From the NCBI GenBank assembly GCA_021323555.1, contig JAJONP010000061.1, positions 1 through 19,157 on the forward strand: a stretch of DNA of 19,157 nt, written 5' to 3'. A program made the translations under genes and the position numbers. Shown piece after piece: positions 15,275 to 19,157 of the stretch; positions within the stretch are counted from its first letter, which is position 1; each line of letters starts with the position of its first letter. Below the pieces are notes generated by a model. The model saw nothing but the letters and a program-made list of their open reading frames with translations. It was not told the DNA's origin and ran no database searches. The DNA is from Gammaproteobacteria bacterium. GTDB lineage: Bacteria > Pseudomonadota > Gammaproteobacteria > DSM-16500.

Positions 15275-15350
15275 GGTGGTTCCTAATTCTTAGTATCTCG
15301 TTTTACCCCCTCCACAATACACTTTTTACTTCGAAAAATACAGAAAACTG

Positions 15351-15390
15351 AAAACCCTCACCCTAACCCTTTTATAGAGTAATGTGAGGG
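15351..15390 (-). terminator. Probable hairpin terminator of the pteridine reductase gene
   Basis: On the minus strand CCCTCAC (15390-15384) pairs with GTGAGGG (15361-15355) across a 22-nt loop and is followed by TTTTC. It lies just after the SDR stop. The left part (CCCTCACCCTAACCC) looks like a fragment of a repeat common in bacterial intergenic DNA. Confidence 0.45.
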
Positions 15391-15393
15391 CAA

Positions 15394-16143
15394 CTAATAT
15401 CTTCCACCATCCACAATAATCGTCTGTCCTGTTGTATAATTTGCTTCTTGAATTAAAAATAGTACCGCTTTGGCAATGTCCAGCGCATTCCCTTGTCGTT
15501 GTAATGCAGTACGACCAATAATTTTTTTCTGCATCGCTTTAGATAAACTATTCCCTCCTTCTGGCCACACAATACTTCCTGGCGATACAGCATTCACACG
15601 CACATTCGGCGCTAATTCACGCGCCAATGCTTGTGTCAGCATCACCAAACCTGCTTTAGAAATGCAATAAACAGAGTAGTCTCGAAGAGGATGATTAGCA
15701 TGTCTATCTGCAATATTTACAATGCATCCTTGTCGTTTAGCTAAATAAGGAAAAGCCGCCTGTGCCAAGAAAAAAGGTGCCTTAAGGTTCGTGTCTATCA
15801 ACTCATCCCACCCATCACTCTTTACTTTTCCTATTTTTGTTTTATAAAAAACAGACGCATTGTTCACTACTACATCTAAATATCCCCAAAATTCTACCGT
15901 TTTTTGAATCAATAGGTTTAAATGATCGAAGATAGATAAATCCGCTTGAACAACCATTGCTGAATTTTTCCGTTGCTTATTCAGTGCTACACAAAGCGTT
16001 TTAGCCGCTTTCTCGGATTGATAATAATGCAAAACAACATTTATTCCCTGTGCATGTAAGAATCGAGCAATTTCTGCTCCAATACGCCGTCCTGCTCCTG
16101 TAATTAATGCCACCTGTGCCTTTTTATTATATTTTTTTTGCAT
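15394..16143 (-). CDS. Pteridine reductase / dihydromonapterin reductase-like SDR
   Basis: 249 residues from ATG 16143 (GAGGG about 8 nt upstream). An ATG 39 nt further upstream would overlap the divergent promoter and add unrelated residues. The NADPH-binding motif is T15-GAGRRIG-22, the TGxxxRxG form typical of pteridine reductases, and NNAS is at 94-97. The catalytic residues D146, Y159 and K163 have the same spacing as D181, Y194 and K198 of PTR1; the Asp replacing the usual SDR Ser is diagnostic of this subgroup. It ends GQTIIVDGGRY. Expected role: NADPH reduction of dihydropterins (FolM-like) or dihydrofolate to the tetrahydro form. The window also has phhB. The hairpin after its stop probably ends the transcript. 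Confidence 0.88.
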   Translation of the reverse strand: MQKKYNKKAQVALITGAGRRIGAEIARFLHAQGINVVLHYYQSEKAAKTLCVALNKQRKNSAMVVQADLSIFDHLNLLIQKTVEFWGYLDVVVNNASVFYKTKIGKVKSDGWDELIDTNLKAPFFLAQAAFPYLAKRQGCIVNIADRHANHPLRDYSVYCISKAGLVMLTQALARELAPNVRVNAVSPGSIVWPEGGNSLSKAMQKKIIGRTALQRQGNALDIAKAVLFLIQEANYTTGQTIIVDGGRY

Positions 16144-16170
16144 AGTATTTTCCCTCAGAGAAAAGATTAC

Positions 16171-16178
16171 ATTATAAT
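16171..16178. promoter_or_regulatory. Self-complementary -10 box between folM-like and midA-like genes
   Basis: ATTATAAT is its own reverse complement, so TATAAT is present on both strands inside the 42-bp spacer of two divergent genes. On the plus strand it ends 7 nt before the ATG at 16186, implying a leaderless or nearly leaderless mRNA. On the minus strand it leaves about 20 nt including GAGGG before the reductase ATG. No good -35 is evident on either side. Confidence 0.5.
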
Positions 16179-16185
16179 CCATTCC

Positions 16186-17361
16186 ATGAAATTACCTATC
16201 CCCAGTCAAGCGGCACGTCTTCATAGTGATCAACTCACACAAATTATTCGCCAGGAAATAAAACAATCAAATGGCTTAATCAGCTTTGCCCGTTTCATGG
16301 AACTCGCTTTATATTCACCTGGATTAGGATATTATTCCGCAGGACAACTCAAATTCGGTAAACAAGGCGATTTTGTTACAGCTCCCGAAATCACTGACCT
16401 CTTTGCGCAATGCATTGCTGCACAATGCAAACAAATTCTAACAGAATTAAAAAGCGGCGATATACTCGAAATAGGGGCTGGGTCAGGAGTTTTTGCCAAA
16501 GATTTACTAATCACTTTAGAAAAATTAAATTCCTTGCCTGAACACTATTTTATTCTTGAAATCAGCGCTGAATTACGTGAACGTCAACATGATTTACTTT
16601 CACAAAGTCTTCCACATTTACTGTCACGTATTATCTGGCTCAATGAATTACCTGTTATTCCATTCAATGGCATCATTATCGCCAATGAAGTCATGGATGC
16701 CATGCCTGTGCATCGTTTTACGCTTGATACAATAGAGAATAAAACACGTATTAAAGAACAATGCGTGACTTGGCAAAAAGACCATTTCACCTGGCAACCC
16801 GCGCCTCCTACACGTGAATTAGCAGAACGCCTTACATTTATTTCAGAAGATCACTCACGACCCCCAGGCTATACATCCGAAATTAATCTTTTACTTCCCT
16901 ACTGGATACAATCCGTGGCAGACTGCTTAAACAAAGGCATTATTTTATTATTTGATTATGGCTATGGTAGAGCTGACTATTATCACCCCGATCGCAATAC
17001 AGGCACGCTGATGTGTTACTACCAACATCATCGACACGATGACCCTTTTCAATTCATCGGACTACAAGATATAACAGCCCATGTCGATTTCACGAGTATT
17101 ATTGAAAGCGCCTCTACAGCAGATTGCACACTGGCAGGATACACCACCCAGGCTGCTTTTTTATTACATTGTGATCTACTTGAACTCGCTCAAAAAACAG
17201 AAGCAAATGATCCCCTATCCCGCTATCAACAAACACAAGCCATCAAAACACTCACGCTTCCCTCGCAAATGGGAGAAGCTATCAAAGTCATGGCACTTGC
17301 TAAAAATTATGCGCACCCCCTACGTGGTTTTGCGCTTTCAGATCGACAGCGAGATTTGTAA
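16186..17361 (+). CDS. MidA/NDUFAF7-family SAM-dependent methyltransferase
   Basis: 391 residues from ATG 16186 (MKLPIPSQAARLHS). Further upstream in-frame codons overlap the divergent gene and its promoter. The fold marks of PF02636 are present: ALYSPGLGYYSAG (41-53) and GDFVTAPEIT (61-70). The SAM-binding motif is LEIGAGSGVFAKDLL (94-108), the acidic strand FILEIS (122-127), and NEVMDAMPVHRF lies at 167-178. The C-terminal half has LLFDYGYGRADYYHPDRN and FQFIGLQDITAHVDF. The mitochondrial relative dimethylates an arginine of a complex I subunit; the bacterial substrate is not established. Ribosome binding before this ATG is poor, in keeping with a very short leader. Confidence 0.92.
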   Translation: MKLPIPSQAARLHSDQLTQIIRQEIKQSNGLISFARFMELALYSPGLGYYSAGQLKFGKQGDFVTAPEITDLFAQCIAAQCKQILTELKSGDILEIGAGSGVFAKDLLITLEKLNSLPEHYFILEISAELRERQHDLLSQSLPHLLSRIIWLNELPVIPFNGIIIANEVMDAMPVHRFTLDTIENKTRIKEQCVTWQKDHFTWQPAPPTRELAERLTFISEDHSRPPGYTSEINLLLPYWIQSVADCLNKGIILLFDYGYGRADYYHPDRNTGTLMCYYQHHRHDDPFQFIGLQDITAHVDFTSIIESASTADCTLAGYTTQAAFLLHCDLLELAQKTEANDPLSRYQQTQAIKTLTLPSQMGEAIKVMALAKNYAHPLRGFALSDRQRDL

Positions 17362-17398
17362 ATAACATACCAATCAACCGCAACTACAACACAATATC

Positions 17399-17455
17399 CT
17401 ATAAAACCGCACAACATGATATACTATAAAACAACACAACAGAATCCCCTATAAT
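17399..17455 (+). promoter_or_regulatory. 25-bp-period direct repeats ending in the Fic gene -10 box
   Basis: Two 18-bp repeats, CTATAAAAC followed by CGCACAACA (17399-17416) or AACACAACA (17424-17441), match at 16 of 18 positions. They are spaced 25 bp apart. A third CTATAA starts exactly 25 bp later (17449) and forms the -10 TATAAT (17450-17455), 15 nt before the Fic ATG. Regular spacing of about 2.4 helical turns suggests a binding array, perhaps for the AbiEi-like domain of the Fic protein itself. Confidence 0.55.
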
Positions 17456-17470
17456 TTTTGCGAGAAAAAT

Positions 17471-18991
17471 ATGGCTTCTCCTTCTGAAAAATTAGCTGAA
17501 TCACTCGAGATTTTGAAGCATATTCAAGACAGTGGCATAATCGCGATCCAGGCAAAAAATATAACGCGCACCCATCGAGAACGATTAATTAAAAACGGTT
17601 TTTTAAAAGAAGTGATCAAAGGCTGGTATATACCTTCTCGCCAAGATGAAATAGCAGGTGAAAGCACTGCATGGTATGCTTCATTTTGGCATTTTTGCGC
17701 GGCTTATCTTAATAAACGTTTTTCTGATAAATGGTGTTTATCCCCAGAACAATCTCTCTCTTTACATGCTGGAAACTGGACTGTTCCCCAGCAACTGCTT
17801 GTTCGTACGCCTAAAGGAAGTAACAAAATAACAGCGCTCCCTCATCACACATCACTCCTGGATGTACGATATGAAGTGCCTGATCGAAAAAATAGAAAAA
17901 TCTTAAACGGAATACAGGTATTCTCGTTAAGCGCTGCTCTTGTGACCTCTGCCCCAAGATTTTTCAGACAAAACCCAACAGATACACGAACAGTGCTCAC
18001 CCTCATAAAAGATGCTTCAGAAATACTGTATTTTCTATTAGCAGGTGGGCATAGCACCATTGCAGGCAGGCTTGCAAGTGCATTTCGAAATATCGGTCGT
18101 GATCCCATTGCAGATGAAATCATAAAAACAATGCTTGCCGCGGGTTTTGAGGTTCGTGAAAGTGATGTATTCAAAGAAATACCCAGCATCAGCCTATCAA
18201 AGCGAGAAGAATCTCCTTATGTAAACCGCATGACTATTCTATGGCAAGAAATGCGCGACACTATCATTGAAAATTTTCCAAAACCACCGCATCGACGAAC
18301 CACTGCTCAAAAATATATTAAAAATGTCGAAGAAATTTATATCACTGATGCCTATCATTCATTATCCATCGAAGGTTATCGTGTCAACGCCGAACTCATT
18401 GAACGTGTCAAGAAGGGGGTGTGGAATCCTGATAATAATGAAAATGATAAAAAGCAGACGGCTGCTCTTGCTGCACGTGGATACTGGGAAGCATTTAATA
18501 GCGTCAAAAAAAGCGTGTCCAAGGCACTCACTGGAACAAACCCTGGAAAAATATTCCATGAAGATCATAGAGATTGGTATCGTGCCATGTTTACACCTTC
18601 TGTCCGTGCAGGTCTTCTTAAACCAACCGATCTCGCAGGCTATCGTCCAAGTTCTGTTTATATTCGCTGCTCAATGCATGTTCCGCCTAATCCCGATGCT
18701 GTACGTGATCTCATGCCCGCATTTTGTGAACTTTTAAGCAAAGAAACAAATGCCGCCGTGAGAATTGTGCTAGGCCATTTTTTCTTTGTTTATATCCATC
18801 CCTATATGGATGGTAATGGACGAATAGGACGTTTCTTAATGAATGTGATGCTAGCAAGCGGAGGTTATCCTTGGGTTATTGTGCCCGTGGAGAAACGTAC
18901 TCAATATATGAAAGCATTGGAAGAAGCGAGTGTACGGCAAAATATCAAACCATTTAGTCAGTTTTTGGGGGATCTTGTGGGTACTAAATAA
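17471..18991 (+). CDS. Fic-domain AMPylase-type protein fused to an N-terminal AbiEi-like antitoxin domain
   Basis: 506 residues. The N-terminal part (about 1-235) resembles AbiEi-type winged-helix antitoxins (HIQDSGIIAIQAKNITRTHRERLIKNGFLKEVIKGWY style, 17-53) followed by a larger AbiEi-like body. The C-terminal Fic domain has an inhibitory helix motif S297-LSI-E301-G302, fitting (S/T)xxxE(G/N). The catalytic loop H443-PYMDGNGRIGR-454 matches the HxFx(D/E)GNGRxxR signature with Tyr for Phe. Fic proteins transfer AMP or another nucleotide from a cofactor to target hydroxyl groups; the intramolecular Glu301 normally blocks ATP gamma-phosphate binding. DNA-binding regulator and toxin-like enzyme are thus one chain. 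The ribosome site is weak (GAGAAA). The gene converges with a RelE/ParE toxin gene. Confidence 0.92.
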   Translation: MASPSEKLAESLEILKHIQDSGIIAIQAKNITRTHRERLIKNGFLKEVIKGWYIPSRQDEIAGESTAWYASFWHFCAAYLNKRFSDKWCLSPEQSLSLHAGNWTVPQQLLVRTPKGSNKITALPHHTSLLDVRYEVPDRKNRKILNGIQVFSLSAALVTSAPRFFRQNPTDTRTVLTLIKDASEILYFLLAGGHSTIAGRLASAFRNIGRDPIADEIIKTMLAAGFEVRESDVFKEIPSISLSKREESPYVNRMTILWQEMRDTIIENFPKPPHRRTTAQKYIKNVEEIYITDAYHSLSIEGYRVNAELIERVKKGVWNPDNNENDKKQTAALAARGYWEAFNSVKKSVSKALTGTNPGKIFHEDHRDWYRAMFTPSVRAGLLKPTDLAGYRPSSVYIRCSMHVPPNPDAVRDLMPAFCELLSKETNAAVRIVLGHFFFVYIHPYMDGNGRIGRFLMNVMLASGGYPWVIVPVEKRTQYMKALEEASVRQNIKPFSQFLGDLVGTK

Positions 18992-19018
18992 TCAATTAAC
19001 AATACAAAGCTATGATTT

Positions 19019-19157
19019 TCACGGCCACTTTCTTGCCACGTGTAAAATACGTAATATAAAAATAACTTGCATACGAACTTGGTAAATAGCAATAAAAGGC
19101 GTGCTACTAATCACTAGCTCACGAGTATCTGGCACCCGCCCAGCCCTTCCCATCCCA
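19019..19157 (-). CDS. C-terminal fragment of a RelE/ParE-family toxin (partial)
   Basis: The minus-strand frame from the right edge to TGA 19019-19021 encodes 45 residues: GRAGRVPDTRELVISSTPFI, then AIYQVRMQVIFILRILHVARKWP. This is the characteristic second half of RelE/ParE-superfamily toxins (GR.G.V.GTRELVI..TPFI..Y.V....V.ILRVLH..R.WP). The frame continues beyond the window, where the rest of the toxin and presumably an antitoxin should lie. The stop is 28 bp from the convergent Fic stop codon. Confidence 0.8.
   Translation of the reverse strand, partial: GMGRAGRVPDTRELVISSTPFIAIYQVRMQVIFILRILHVARKWP

Noticed and set aside
15355..15390. Telomere-like CCCTCACCCTAACCC sequence as a special element
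   Set aside because: Such strings are common intergenic repeat fragments in bacteria, and here the hairpin placement after the reductase stop is explained as a terminator.
17399..17455. Short regularly spaced repeats as a CRISPR array
   Set aside because: The repeats are 18 bp with 7-bp gaps, only two good copies exist, and they run into a promoter; there are no spacers of CRISPR length and no cas genes.

Overview
The window looks like an AT-rich gammaproteobacterial chromosome, plausibly a host-associated lineage of the Legionellales/Coxiellaceae type. That placement is an inference. It rests on the rnr-rlmB gene pair with close family-typical protein sequences, a CioAB-type (cyanide-insensitive) cytochrome bd oxidase, and paralogous membrane-hairpin proteins with no recognisable housekeeping role. 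Toxin-antitoxin/Fic genes and small palindromic repeats in the intergenic space also fit it. No rRNA, tRNA, CRISPR array or autonomous transposase is visible.

Layout. Positions 1-2850: the 3' end of a small membrane protein gene (+), then minus-strand genes for a short secreted protein, a single-domain rhodanese, a pterin carbinolamine dehydratase (phhB) and an archaeal-type AAA ATPase with a C-terminal DUF234 nuclease-like domain. A tandem pair of 41-bp palindromic boxes precedes the ATPase. Positions 2969-6036: rnr and rlmB, overlapping by 4 nt, so RNA decay and 23S rRNA methylation are translated together. Positions 6186-10599: two diverged paralogous two-TM proteins (+) flank the oppositely oriented cydA-cydB operon. 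That operon ends in an unlisted 33-codon CydX/DUF2474-like gene. A 175-bp MITE with 15-bp perfect terminal inverted repeats and a 10-bp target duplication sits 8 bp beyond it.

Positions 10600-15274: a minus-strand cluster of duplicated-permease ABC transporter, its ATPase with an AAA-associated C-terminal domain, a tiny lipoprotein, and a VIT1/MbfA-like metal transporter whose ferritin-like domain has lost its ExxH motif. Downstream lies a BrnA-like antitoxin remnant into which a 74-bp palindrome is inserted in frame. Positions 15394-17361: a pteridine reductase (FolM-like) and a MidA/NDUFAF7-family methyltransferase diverge from a 42-bp spacer with a self-complementary -10 box. Positions 17471-19157: a Fic protein fused to an AbiEi-like DNA-binding domain, preceded by 25-bp-period repeats, and the 3' end of a RelE/ParE-family toxin converging on it.

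Functionally, the core content is RNA metabolism, low-oxygen respiration, pterin cofactor handling and transport. The accessory content is orphan antitoxin/Fic modules, non-autonomous palindromic elements and lineage-specific membrane proteins. Those accessory parts are the most interesting.
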